From contig JAHDNF010000013.1 in assembly GCA_018435605.1 (NCBI GenBank), positions 1 through 64,000 of the forward strand: DNA of 64,000 nucleotides, written 5' to 3'. A program made the position numbers and the translations under genes. The notes beneath the pieces are model-generated. The model ran no database searches. It was given only the letters and a program-made list of their open reading frames with translations, and was not told the origin of the DNA. The DNA comes from a bacterium. Lineage in GTDB: Bacteria; Auribacterota; Auribacteria; Auribacterales; Auribacteraceae. This document shows positions 40,370 to 48,414 of this stretch, in pieces. How positions within the stretch are numbered: the first letter of the stretch is position 1; every line of letters starts with the position of its first letter.

Positions 40370-40676
40370 CTTTTCTTTTTAACCTCAATTTGAGTTCAAA
40401 GTACACATTTTTTTTGACAGATCTATCAGCATTTTAGTTGGCGTTGATGTGCTATATACGGACGCCATAGGTAGATTCTGTGGCATAATCAAAAAAAATA
40501 TCCTTCCCATAGCACATATAAAACGAATAGTTAAAGAAATTGGATTTTGGCTTGATGAATTAAAGAAATTATGTAAAACTATTTATCCATGGATTAATGA
40601 TGAGGCATCAGGTTTTCATGTCTATATGGACAGACCTGTAATTCTTTTGAAATATATAGGTATAGAAATCATATAA
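40361..40676 (+). repeat. cassette left module, copy A
   Basis: First of three copies. Begins with the core TCGGGCGTGCTTTTC shared with the tRNA 3' end, then a region nearly identical in all copies for about 190 bases: a GTTCAAAGT element, an extended -10-like TGCTATATA, the hairpin arms TGGCGT...ACGCCA, and an A-run (8 A here, 7 in the other copies). The last about 120 bases diverge mainly at third codon positions. The module contains the short reading frame described separately. Confidence 0.9.
40449..40676 (+). CDS. conserved cassette-module small protein, copy A (fused frame)
   Basis: 75 codons from a GTG. The conserved part is VKEIGFWLDELKKLCK then SGFHVYMDRP. Against copy B, most differences in this part are synonymous (TTA/TTG, AAG/CGT, AAA/AAG, TTA/CTC, TGT/TGC), which shows it is translated and under selection. 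Only this copy has 8 A at the poly-A tract, joining an upstream stretch (LYTDAIGRFCGII) in frame; copies B and C have 7. No good ribosome-binding site; the true start is unclear. No family recognised. Confidence 0.5.
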   Translation: MLYTDAIGRFCGIIKKNILPIAHIKRIVKEIGFWLDELKKLCKTIYPWINDEASGFHVYMDRPVILLKYIGIEII

Positions 40677-40709
40677 AATTTAATATATTTTTCTACAAGG
40701 CAAATCGAT

Positions 40710-41396
40710 ATGAATAAAAATAGAAAAATTCTTCTACTTATTTTTTCTTTGTTTTTATCAAACACAATTTATGCTGACATAGTTAAATTCAAGACAGGTG
40801 AAGAGCTCTGGGGGATAATAATCCATGAATCTGATGATGAAATAAAAATCCAAACAGGAGAATATTCTCAGAATAAAACTATCAAGAAAGAAGATATATC
40901 ATATTATTCCATTAGAAACGCTGATGTTGCACTTAAAAATGGGCGTATTATGTCAGGCAAAATATTTGAGAACACAGATGATTACATTCGCTTAATGATG
41001 AAGACAAACATTGTAATAAAGTTAAAACATACAGATATTGCAGAAATTAAATATACTGAAATAAAACCGCCAGAGCCAGAACCATCAGCAGAAAAATCAA
41101 TTGTTTCTTTGATGGGAAAAGGTCTTGAGATTGTCAACTTCACTATGAATCCCATTGAAAAACGATATTCTAATGTCGATTTTGAGTGGGTTGTAACGAT
41201 AAGAAATTATGATGAGCAAAGAAATGAATTTGCTATTCACATTGAATTTTGGGATGAAAATAATTTTAAACTCGATAAATCCATTTATGAAAATGTTTTC
41301 ATTGAAGCAAATACCGAAAGAACATTTACAAAAAAAGTAGTATTAGAAAAAACTTTTATAGAACGTATCCAGAACACAACAGTTTCATTACATTAG
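40710..41396 (+). CDS. secreted hypothetical protein (cassette 1 cargo)
   Basis: 228 residues: signal peptide (to about residue 22, ending IYA), then two copies of a short beta-rich motif (DIVKFKTGEELWGII and DVALKNGRIMSGKIF), a pattern common in proteins of PVC and related bacteria, a proline-rich linker, and a C-terminal FxLyD-like beta domain (about 135-228). Strongly A+T-rich codon use compared with genes outside the array. Role unknown. Confidence 0.65.
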   Translation: MNKNRKILLLIFSLFLSNTIYADIVKFKTGEELWGIIIHESDDEIKIQTGEYSQNKTIKKEDISYYSIRNADVALKNGRIMSGKIFENTDDYIRLMMKTNIVIKLKHTDIAEIKYTEIKPPEPEPSAEKSIVSLMGKGLEIVNFTMNPIEKRYSNVDFEWVVTIRNYDEQRNEFAIHIEFWDENNFKLDKSIYENVFIEANTERTFTKKVVLEKTFIERIQNTTVSLH

Positions 41397-41462
41397 AATT
41401 CGCAAAATATTTTTAATAGTTGTTTTTAAAGGAATTAAACACTCAAAAGTAAAAATTCACCA

Positions 41463-41981
41463 ATGACATCTGAATCCGACTTAACTTATATTCTATACTT
41501 CTACAGTGCCACAGCGCAAACGCTCGGTGCAGTACTCGGCATCGGTATTGTAGCACTGACTTTTTATACCGAATGGATGAATCAGAAAAAGATTCATCTT
41601 AGGGATATGGTTAAAGGTATTTTAAATCAATTTGCTTATGACGTAGGGAAGTATTCTCCAGAATGCAAATTTTTAGAAAAAATTGATGTTTTAGTGGATA
41701 AGTTGAAAAACACAAAAAATATCGGTAACCAAGAAAAAGAATTTATGGATACATTAATACAATATCAATCATTGCAAATTCTTATCCCCAAAAAACTATT
41801 TTTTTTAGGGCTAATCATCACATTACTGACAATTATTTGTTCTCTTGCTATGTTAATATTGATTAATTACCAATCCATATTATCTTATGAAAAATTGATT
41901 CACTACATTGTACTTGTTTCTGCTACGGTCTCTCTGGTTATTTTCGGTAGGATTTCATGGTATGCGATTAGAAAACTCTGA
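41463..41981 (+). CDS. small membrane protein (cassette 1 cargo)
   Basis: 172 residues with three predicted membrane helices (about 10-32, 108-132, 142-165) and a cytoplasmic-type helical loop between the first two. No family recognised. It is the last gene of cassette 1; its stop codon lies inside the stem of a terminator. Confidence 0.6.
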   Translation: MTSESDLTYILYFYSATAQTLGAVLGIGIVALTFYTEWMNQKKIHLRDMVKGILNQFAYDVGKYSPECKFLEKIDVLVDKLKNTKNIGNQEKEFMDTLIQYQSLQILIPKKLFFLGLIITLLTIICSLAMLILINYQSILSYEKLIHYIVLVSATVSLVIFGRISWYAIRKL

Positions 41982-42013
41982 TATATAACTAACCGTTTTT
42001 AGTTATATATCAG
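41978..42013 (+). terminator. perfect 14-bp stem terminator of cassette 1
   Basis: CTGATATATAACTA (41978-41991) and TAGTTATATATCAG (42000-42013) around ACCGTTTT. The TGA of the membrane protein gene is within the left arm. Symmetric and could end transcripts in both directions. Confidence 0.6.
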
Positions 42014-42015
42014 AA

Positions 42016-42102
42016 TCACGCACCCCTCACCCATCTGTGCAATTCATAAATAGCTTTCAAATCCTCGGACAAAAAGTTCAAAGTCTCGTTGGTTGGGCGT
42101 GC
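42016..42102 (-). repeat. cassette right module, copy 1 (end of cassette 1)
   Basis: One of three 87-base modules with no length differences. On the minus strand it reads ARPTNETLNFLSEDLKAIYE followed by LHRWVRGA and TGA. The module holds a GTTCAAAGT element and ends with the core (here TTGGGCGTGC). Confidence 0.85.
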
Positions 42103-42412
42103 TTTTCTTTTAACCTCAATTTGAGTTCAAAGTACACATTTTTTTTGACAGATCTATCAGCATTTTAGTTGGCGTTGATGTGCTATATACGGACGCCATA
42201 GGTAGATTCTGTGGCATAATCAAAAAAATATCCTTCCCATAGCACATATAAAACGAATAGTTAAAGAAATTGGTTTTTGGCTTGATGAATTGCGTAAGCT
42301 CTGCAAAGAATTTTATCCATGGATTAACGATGAGGCATCCGGTTTTCATGTCTATATGGACAGACCGGATAATTTTTTAAAATATTTAAAAATTGGTTTA
42401 TCATTTAATTAA
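42093..42412 (+). repeat. cassette left module, copy B
   Basis: Nearly identical to copy A over the first about 190 bases. It has 7 A instead of 8 in the A-run (so the upstream frame stops at TAG) and TTTT instead of TTTTT after the core. Confidence 0.9.
42239..42412 (+). CDS. conserved cassette-module small protein, copy B
   Basis: 57 codons conserved with copies A and C (VKEIGFWLDELRKLCKEFYP, then SGFHVYMDRPDNF). It begins at ATA where copy C has ATG, so initiation is unclear: a non-standard start, slippage at the A7 run from the upstream frame, or a decayed start are all possible. Coding nature rests on synonymous differences between copies. Confidence 0.4.
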   Translation: MAHIKRIVKEIGFWLDELRKLCKEFYPWINDEASGFHVYMDRPDNFLKYLKIGLSFN

Positions 42413-42470
42413 AATTTCATAGTATAAAGTTTATGCAAACGTCTTGAATACAAATTTAAAGGAGATACAG

Positions 42471-43934
42471 ATGAATTATTTGTACAAAGCAATGATGATT
42501 TATATTGGGATAGGTTGTATGTTATCGGGTTGTAATAATGTGATAGCAACGCCAAATGAAACTTTATCAAACTATCTTGATGCTTTTCTTCATGGGCGGA
42601 TGACAGAAGCATATGAGCATATATCTCAAAAAGATAAATCAGTAGTGAGTATAGATGAATACGTCGAAAAGCAAAATATGAATAAAAATGTTATAGCTGA
42701 GGCTTTTGCTACAGAGATTTCTTATACAATTGATCAAATAACCGTAACAGGAAATGAAGCGGATGCGACTGTTAGTATAACCTTACCCGATTTTAGCAGT
42801 GTCTTTTCCGATGTTATGAGAGTAGCTTTTATGTCTGCTTTTGGTGGTGCTAATGAAAACGATATAAAAAAAATGATTGAGGAAAAATATAAAGACAAAG
42901 AAATACCTATGACAACAACAACTCAAACATTCAAGTTACTTAATGAGTCTGAAGGCTGGAAGGTATTTCTTGATTTTGAAAAACAGAAAAAGGTATCCGC
43001 TCTACTTGAAGAAGCAAAAAATTTAAGGGAAAAGAAAAAACTCAGCGGTGCCTTGAAAAAATATGAAGAAGTTTTAGAGCTAGATAGTGAAGAAGTTACA
43101 GCAAAGTCGGGCGAGCGAGAATTGACCAAAGAAATCTCCGACTTTGAACAAAAGCAAGCATATGTTGATAAGGTAAAACTTTATGATTTTACCGCCAAAT
43201 ATTTTTCTACCTATACGGATGAAAAAACTCCCGGAGTAATCTTTAAAATAAAGAATATGGGAGATAAGACGCTTTCAAAGATTGAAGTCACAGTATATTT
43301 CAAAGACGCATCTAACAACACAATTGCGGAAGAAAGTTACCGTCCTGTTAATGAACATTCTTTTGGCGACAGTAAACCTTTAAAGCCAAATTATATATGG
43401 CAGATGGAGCGAAGCAAATTCTATACGGCTGAATCAGTACCGAGTGAATGGCAGGAAGGTAATGCGGTTGCTAAAATTACAGATATAGAATTTAAGGAAG
43501 CTGTAGAGTTAGATAGCGAAGAAGTTACAGCAAAGTCAGGCGAGAACGAATTGAACAAGGAAATCTCCGACTTTGAACAAAAGCAAGCATATGTTGATAA
43601 GGTAAAACTCTATGAGTTTACTGCTAAATATTTTTCCACCTATACGGATAAAAACACTCCCGGAGTAACCTTTAAGATAAAGAATGAGGGAGATAAGACT
43701 CTTACAAAAATTGAAGTCACAGTATATTTCAAAGACGCATTTAACAACACTATTGCAGAAGAAGATTTCCACCCTGTTTTCGTTAGTGAATATTCTTTTC
43801 GAGATAATAAACCTTTAAAGCCAAATTATATATGGCAAATGGAGCGAGGTAAGTTCTATACAGCTGAATCAGTGCCTAGTGAATGGCAGGAAGGTAATGC
43901 GGTTGCCAAAATTACAAATATAGAATTCGAATAA
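42471..43934 (+). CDS. lipoprotein with duplicated FxLyD-like domain (cassette 2 cargo)
   Basis: 487 residues. Signal peptide with lipobox MLSGC; start at 42471 chosen for AAGGAGA upstream. After a DUF4878-like region (about 20-160), a coiled, charged stretch leads to two tandem copies of a beta domain (KVKLYDFTAKYFSTYTDEKT and KVKLYEFTAKYFSTYTDKNT). The copies are offset by exactly 429 bases (GAG at 43077 and 43506) and are very similar in DNA, so the duplication is recent. Outer-membrane or periplasmic role unknown. Confidence 0.75.
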   Translation: MNYLYKAMMIYIGIGCMLSGCNNVIATPNETLSNYLDAFLHGRMTEAYEHISQKDKSVVSIDEYVEKQNMNKNVIAEAFATEISYTIDQITVTGNEADATVSITLPDFSSVFSDVMRVAFMSAFGGANENDIKKMIEEKYKDKEIPMTTTTQTFKLLNESEGWKVFLDFEKQKKVSALLEEAKNLREKKKLSGALKKYEEVLELDSEEVTAKSGERELTKEISDFEQKQAYVDKVKLYDFTAKYFSTYTDEKTPGVIFKIKNMGDKTLSKIEVTVYFKDASNNTIAEESYRPVNEHSFGDSKPLKPNYIWQMERSKFYTAESVPSEWQEGNAVAKITDIEFKEAVELDSEEVTAKSGENELNKEISDFEQKQAYVDKVKLYEFTAKYFSTYTDKNTPGVTFKIKNEGDKTLTKIEVTVYFKDAFNNTIAEEDFHPVFVSEYSFRDNKPLKPNYIWQMERGKFYTAESVPSEWQEGNAVAKITNIEFE

Positions 43935-44011
43935 TGTGAGTCTTTGAAAGGAAGTGTTTCTGAAAGCAATCGGAAGATATTGCGAAATGGAAAAATTATG
44001 ATATTAGTAGC

Positions 44012-44593
44012 TCAGTATTGCTTAGGAAAGTAGTCCTTACCTGCCTGCCAAAGATACTTATCTATCTGTTTAAGAGTAAAGTTTTCAAGCCCATAAAACC
44101 TGCTGAATTGCATCAGAACCTCATGGTACGTTGGATAGTGTTTGAGGTCATCCTTTCTGAATTTGAAGAACTTGTCCAGCTGCTTAAAGTACATAATCAT
44201 TTTTTCGACAAAACTATCATAGATTGGATATGCTTCTGGAAAATGATGACTACAGTATTTCGTGGCAAACGAGTAGAAATTAATGGTTTTCAGACCGTTA
44301 ACTTTAACTACAGCGATATCATTAACAAGAGTAAGATCAAAACTTGAGAGACGCTGATCTATGTCCAAGTTAACAATATGTTTAGCAACAGTGAAAGGTG
44401 AAAAAATATTCGTGCTATAAAAGTCATTCAGCGAGCAAACTTTAATCAGAACATCATCCATATCAACGTTGTGGGGATACGTTTTAGTAAACAATTTTCT
44501 AAGACTACTTTCCTGTAAAACATAATTGTCCAGCGAATCCCATCGTTCAAGATACATAGTTACCTGTTCTGGTGATGGTTTTATCTTATTCAT
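44012..44593 (-). CDS. uncharacterised protein (cassette 2 cargo, reverse strand)
   Basis: 193 residues, soluble, no signal peptide. Distinctive segment NFYSFATKYCSHHFPEAYPI then YDSFVEKMIMYF. I recall this pattern in uncharacterised proteins of accessory regions but cannot name a family or function. It is the only cargo gene transcribed against the array direction. Genes in such positions are often defence-related; this is only a guess from context. Confidence 0.65.
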   Translation of the reverse strand: MNKIKPSPEQVTMYLERWDSLDNYVLQESSLRKLFTKTYPHNVDMDDVLIKVCSLNDFYSTNIFSPFTVAKHIVNLDIDQRLSSFDLTLVNDIAVVKVNGLKTINFYSFATKYCSHHFPEAYPIYDSFVEKMIMYFKQLDKFFKFRKDDLKHYPTYHEVLMQFSRFYGLENFTLKQIDKYLWQAGKDYFPKQY

Positions 44594-44731
44594 AAGGTTC
44601 TCTCGTTGATAGAGGTTGAATTATTTTTCTTTTGCTTAATTGTAATAAATTATAGCGTTTCTGTTAAATTCATATATTCAATTTACTATTTTAGGGTTAA
44701 TTGTGTTAAGAGATATTTTTATGTACTTTGT

Positions 44732-44818
44732 CTAGGCACTTTTTATCAGACTATTTAGCTCATAAATCGCTTTCAAGTCATCTGACAAAAAGTTCAAAGT
44801 GGCTTTGGTCGGGCGTGC
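44732..44818 (-). repeat. cassette right module, copy 2 (end of cassette 2)
   Basis: Same 87-base length. Minus-strand reading ARPTKATLNFLSDDLKAIYE then LNSLIKSA and TAG. Continuing upstream on the minus strand across the core, the frame stays open into left module C (FELKLRLKRK), so an about 48-codon frame spans the recombination site. Confidence 0.85.
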
Positions 44819-45111
44819 TTTTCTTTTTAACCTCAATTTGAGTTCAAAGTACACATTTTTTTTGACATATCTATCAGCATTTTAGTTGGCGTTGATGTGC
44901 TATATATCGATGCCATAGGTAGATTCTGTGGCATAATCAAAAAAATATCCTTCCCATGGCAGAGATAAAAAAGATAGTTAAAGAGATAGGTTTTTGGCTT
45001 GATGAATTACGAAAATTATGCAAAACTATTTACAATTATATCAATGAAGATTCTTCCGGTTTTCATATATATATGGATAAGCCTGAATTAATAATAAAAA
45101 CTTTTTCTTAG
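44809..45111 (+). repeat. cassette left module, copy C
   Basis: Third copy; more diverged. The hairpin arm ACGCCA is ATGCCA here, which keeps pairing through G-U, and the extended -10-like TGCTATATA is kept. A-run has 7 A. Confidence 0.9.
44956..45111 (+). CDS. conserved cassette-module small protein, copy C
   Basis: 51 residues from an ATG (MAEIKKIVKEIGFWLDELRK, then SSGFHIYMDKPE). This is the only copy with a standard start codon in the short frame, though no ribosome-binding site is visible. Amphipathic helical N-terminal half; function unknown. Confidence 0.5.
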   Translation: MAEIKKIVKEIGFWLDELRKLCKTIYNYINEDSSGFHIYMDKPELIIKTFS

Positions 45112-45173
45112 GTTTTTCTTATGGAAAAGTTTAGAATAATTTTATTATAAAAATAATATGTAAAGGCAAAAAA

Positions 45174-46088
45174 ATGAAAATTGAAATAATTACTGAAGAA
45201 CAGATAAAAAATAGAAAGTATTGGATTGATGAAATAATTTATTTAAGCGGTGATTTTGGAGCGGATTCCGATAAAGTAGAAAAGGAAATTTCAACAGAGG
45301 TGAATAAAAAAGGTATAGATTCTTTAATAGGACATCTTCGTTTATGTGGAGTTATCCCTGAAAATTATGGACATGATACAAGTGAGGAAAAACTTTATTC
45401 AAAATATACAGATGTACTGATTTCAAAAGGTTTTTCTGAGATGGGAATTTCTAGCATAGTTCTTAAAGAACGTGCCGATGTTGCAGATGTAGAATGTGTT
45501 ACAAATGATTATAGTTTTGTGGCTGACGCAAAAGCATTTCGTCTTAGCCGTACTGCAAAAAATCAAAAAGATTTTAAAATACAGGCAATGGATAATTGGA
45601 AGAAAGGTAAACCTTATGCTACGGTTGTATGTCCTGTATATCAACTGCCATGCAATACAAGTCAAATATATCATCAATCTGCAACTAGAAGCGTATTAAT
45701 TTTCACTTATACACATCTTATTGTTTTTATAAGATATGCCAAAATTAAAAGTAATCAAAAGGCAATTGATTTGTTATTGAATACCTTTCAATGTGTAGAT
45801 GCTCTAAATCCTTCAAAAAGTGCTTCTTTTTATTGGCAAAGTATTAATCATTCTATTATTAAATTTGATCCAATAATTAGAGATATTTGGCTTGAAGAGA
45901 AAAAAGCATCTGCGGAATCAATTTATATTGCTAAAGAGGAAGCATTACATTATTTGGCAAGTGAAAGGGAAAGAATGTTAAAATTATCAAGAGAAGATGC
46001 TATAAGAGAAATAATAAGATATAGTAAAATAAATAATAAAATAAGAGCCATTAACTCGGTTAGCATGAATGGGATATTAGATATATGA
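45174..46088 (+). CDS. HindIII-family type II restriction endonuclease (cassette 3 cargo)
   Basis: 304 residues. The block FVADAKAFRLSRTAKNQKDF (about 113-132) is the HindIII catalytic region: D...D-A-K of the PD-(D/E)xK nuclease. The upstream ERADVADVECV matches the first acidic cluster. Expected to cut an AAGCTT-like site, but specificity is inferred only from similarity. AAAGGC site before ATG. The stop overlaps the methyltransferase start by 4 bases. More A+T-rich than the chromosome genes here. Confidence 0.88.
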   Translation: MKIEIITEEQIKNRKYWIDEIIYLSGDFGADSDKVEKEISTEVNKKGIDSLIGHLRLCGVIPENYGHDTSEEKLYSKYTDVLISKGFSEMGISSIVLKERADVADVECVTNDYSFVADAKAFRLSRTAKNQKDFKIQAMDNWKKGKPYATVVCPVYQLPCNTSQIYHQSATRSVLIFTYTHLIVFIRYAKIKSNQKAIDLLLNTFQCVDALNPSKSASFYWQSINHSIIKFDPIIRDIWLEEKKASAESIYIAKEEALHYLASERERMLKLSREDAIREIIRYSKINNKIRAINSVSMNGILDI

Positions 46089-47008
46089 AATTTGTGAGAA
46101 ATAATGTTTATTTACATGACGGAATTAAAGCACTTAAGCATTTAGAAGATGAAAGTTTGCATCTCATTTTAAGTGATATACCTTATGGAATAGGTGCAGA
46201 AGAATGGGATGTATTACATAACAACACAAATTCTGCATATCTTGGGAAAAGTCCTGCTCAAGAGAAGGCTGGAGCGGTTTTTAAGAAAAGAGGAAAGCCA
46301 ATTAATGGTTGGTCAGAAGCTGATAGAGAAATACCTAAGCAATATTATGAATGGTGTTCTCTATGGGCTAAAGATTGGTTGAGAATATTAAAGCCCGGCG
46401 GTTCTGCAGTAGTTTTTGCAGGAAGAAGATTTTCTCATAGATGTATAGCTGCACTTGAAGATGTCGGGTTTAATTTAAAAGATATGTTGGCTTGGGTTCG
46501 AGAACGTGCTCCTCATAGAGCTCAAAGAATTAGTTTGATTTATGAACGCAGAGGAGATGAATATTCAGCTAAAAAATGGTCTGGCTGGAGGGTAGGCAAT
46601 CTTAAACCTTCATTTGAACCAATTTTATGGTTTGTTAAACCTTATAAAATTGGTGGTACGCTTGCAGATAATGTTTTAGAACATGATATAGGTGCTTTTA
46701 ATGAATCAGCTTTATTGGAATATTCAAAAAAACCAGAGAATATTTTAAAATGTGGTTTTTTACCTAATGAATCGGGTAAGCATCCGACGCAAAAGCCTAT
46801 AAAATTAATGCAAGCACTAATTGAATTAACTACTATTGAAAATCAATTCGTGCTTGACCCTTTTTGTGGTAGTGGTTCAACTCTTATAGCAGCGAAAAAA
46901 TTAAATCGTGAGTTCTTAGGGTTTGATATTTCTGAAGAATATGTAAATATTTCAAAAGAAAGATTAGAAGAACCATGTCAACAAAGATTAAGCCTTTCAT
47001 CAATATAA
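46085..47008 (+). CDS. DNA adenine methyltransferase of HindIII type (cassette 3 cargo)
   Basis: 307 residues; protects the host from the partner endonuclease. Catalytic motif IV SDIPYG (about 31-36, a DPPY variant as in M.HindIII), and C-terminal HPTQKPIKLMQALI followed by LDPFCGSGSTLIAAKKL (AdoMet motif I), so motif order is the beta class. Translationally coupled to the nuclease (ATGA overlap). Confidence 0.9.
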   Translation: MKFVRNNVYLHDGIKALKHLEDESLHLILSDIPYGIGAEEWDVLHNNTNSAYLGKSPAQEKAGAVFKKRGKPINGWSEADREIPKQYYEWCSLWAKDWLRILKPGGSAVVFAGRRFSHRCIAALEDVGFNLKDMLAWVRERAPHRAQRISLIYERRGDEYSAKKWSGWRVGNLKPSFEPILWFVKPYKIGGTLADNVLEHDIGAFNESALLEYSKKPENILKCGFLPNESGKHPTQKPIKLMQALIELTTIENQFVLDPFCGSGSTLIAAKKLNREFLGFDISEEYVNISKERLEEPCQQRLSLSSI

Positions 47009-47044
47009 ATTTTTTTGATTCTTCACGATTCATTTAGTAATAAC

Positions 47045-47131
47045 TTACGCACTTTTTACCCATCTTTGAAACTCATAAATTATCTTCAAATCTTCTGACA
47101 AAAAGTTCAAAGTGGCGATGGTCGGGGGTGT
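47045..47131 (-). repeat. cassette right module, copy 3 (end of array)
   Basis: Last 87-base module; minus-strand reading IATLNFLSEDLKIIYEFQRW then VKSA and TAA. Its core is diverged (TCGGGGGTGTTTTC) and is followed by unrelated chromosomal sequence, not a left module, marking the right edge of the array. Confidence 0.8.
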
Positions 47132-47175
47132 TTTCAATCCTGCTTTATTCAGATATAGAACATATAAGAATCGAT

Positions 47176-47886
47176 TTATTTCCGAAGTTTTCCGATGAAG
47201 ATTGAAAAACATCCGATAAGTAAACTTATGATAGTCAACGGTTCGGGGATAATAACCGGTTCGTCGCCAATATCGGCGGTGATGACGAAGGATATGATAG
47301 AGATTCCATCAAAATAATTGGAATTCTCCTGTGTTCCGTTTGCGTTTACGCGAAAAAATAATGAATCGCCGGGCATAAGATCAATTGACGATAAATTAAA
47401 TGTTTTCGAATCTAAATTAGCGTTATATGCCGAATCAAGGATATCGGAATTTTTTTGGATATAAAAATACTGGCCGTTTGCGGTTTCGCCGTTATTATAG
47501 CTCAAAGCCTGTAATGACAGACTATATGTTCCTTCAAAAGGGGCGGTGAACGAAATGATTACATCGTAGTTTTGTCCGGGGTGGAGTAATAGAAACTGCA
47601 AGCCGGTATACCAGTCATTTCTTTCAGGAAGTCCTGAAGGACGGGCTCCTTCATATATTTTCCATGAATTGTTTTCCCAGTAACCGAGATTGGTAAAGGC
47701 GGTATGGTTAGCGTTATTCGATGTGGTGTACATATAATTCCATACACCGTGCTGTCCGTCGTTCATATCTGCGTCACCCCAGCCTGATCTGGTGGAGTAA
47801 TCCCATGTAATAACCGCCGGTTGGGCAGGTTGCGCAGTCATCAAAGTACAGATAAAAAGCAAACCGCACGAAATGAATAGTCTCAT
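47176..47886 (-). CDS. PEP-CTERM secreted protein
   Basis: 236 residues. N-terminal signal peptide and C-terminal sorting tail IPEPLTIISLLIGCFSIF then IGKLRK: PEP motif, hydrophobic helix, basic end. Such proteins are exported and processed by an exosortase, usually linked to exopolysaccharide. The middle is a beta-sandwich-like domain of unknown function. ATG at 47886 is preferred over a GTG at 47901; no strong site. Confidence 0.8.
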   Translation of the reverse strand: MRLFISCGLLFICTLMTAQPAQPAVITWDYSTRSGWGDADMNDGQHGVWNYMYTTSNNANHTAFTNLGYWENNSWKIYEGARPSGLPERNDWYTGLQFLLLHPGQNYDVIISFTAPFEGTYSLSLQALSYNNGETANGQYFYIQKNSDILDSAYNANLDSKTFNLSSIDLMPGDSLFFRVNANGTQENSNYFDGISIISFVITADIGDEPVIIPEPLTIISLLIGCFSIFIGKLRK

Positions 47887-47901
47887 AGAATTATAGCTCA
47901 C

Positions 47902-48414
47902 TAATAATAATTAATTTATCCACTACTTGATGATAGCATATAAATAACATATTATCAATGGCCGGACAAATTTTTTGTAATTGATAGTTTGAATCATGGC
48001 AATATATCAAACCATATTCATAGTTCACCCGTTGTTTTTTCCAGTACCCTGTTATTTATAAAAAAAGGGCTAGGGATACTATCACCAAACAAGGGTTATT
48101 TCGATCAGAATAAAAAAGAAAGTATGACAAAAAACTATTTTATATGTTTTCGTCTATAAAAGTTTTCTTTTAAAGAAAATTTAATTCCAGCAGGCTAATA
48201 AAAGGTATTTTGCGTTATATCAAATATTTATATATTTATGCCATCTGTGCGGCGAAGCTGTTGGGATGGCTTTAAAAGCAATATTCCATTGTTGCTTGAG
48301 TAAGAAATAGGAATTTATTAACAAAAAATTTAAAAAAGTGATAATCTATTTCACATAAATGAGTCCGATACGAAATCGGGTTAAAATATACTAACTAAGG
48401 AAAAGGAAACGGAT
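47902..48414. other. gene-free region upstream of glutamine synthetase
   Basis: About 510 bases. Near its end: candidate promoter TTAACA (48318-48323), 16 bases, GATAAT (48340-48345), and a small hairpin CCGAT/ATCGG (48365-48379) in the leader. I see no recognisable riboswitch or frame. Confidence 0.4.

Noticed and set aside
42116-42349. 77-codon minus-strand frame inside left module B
   Set aside because: It is antisense to the conserved plus-strand frame; differences between copies fit the plus-strand reading.
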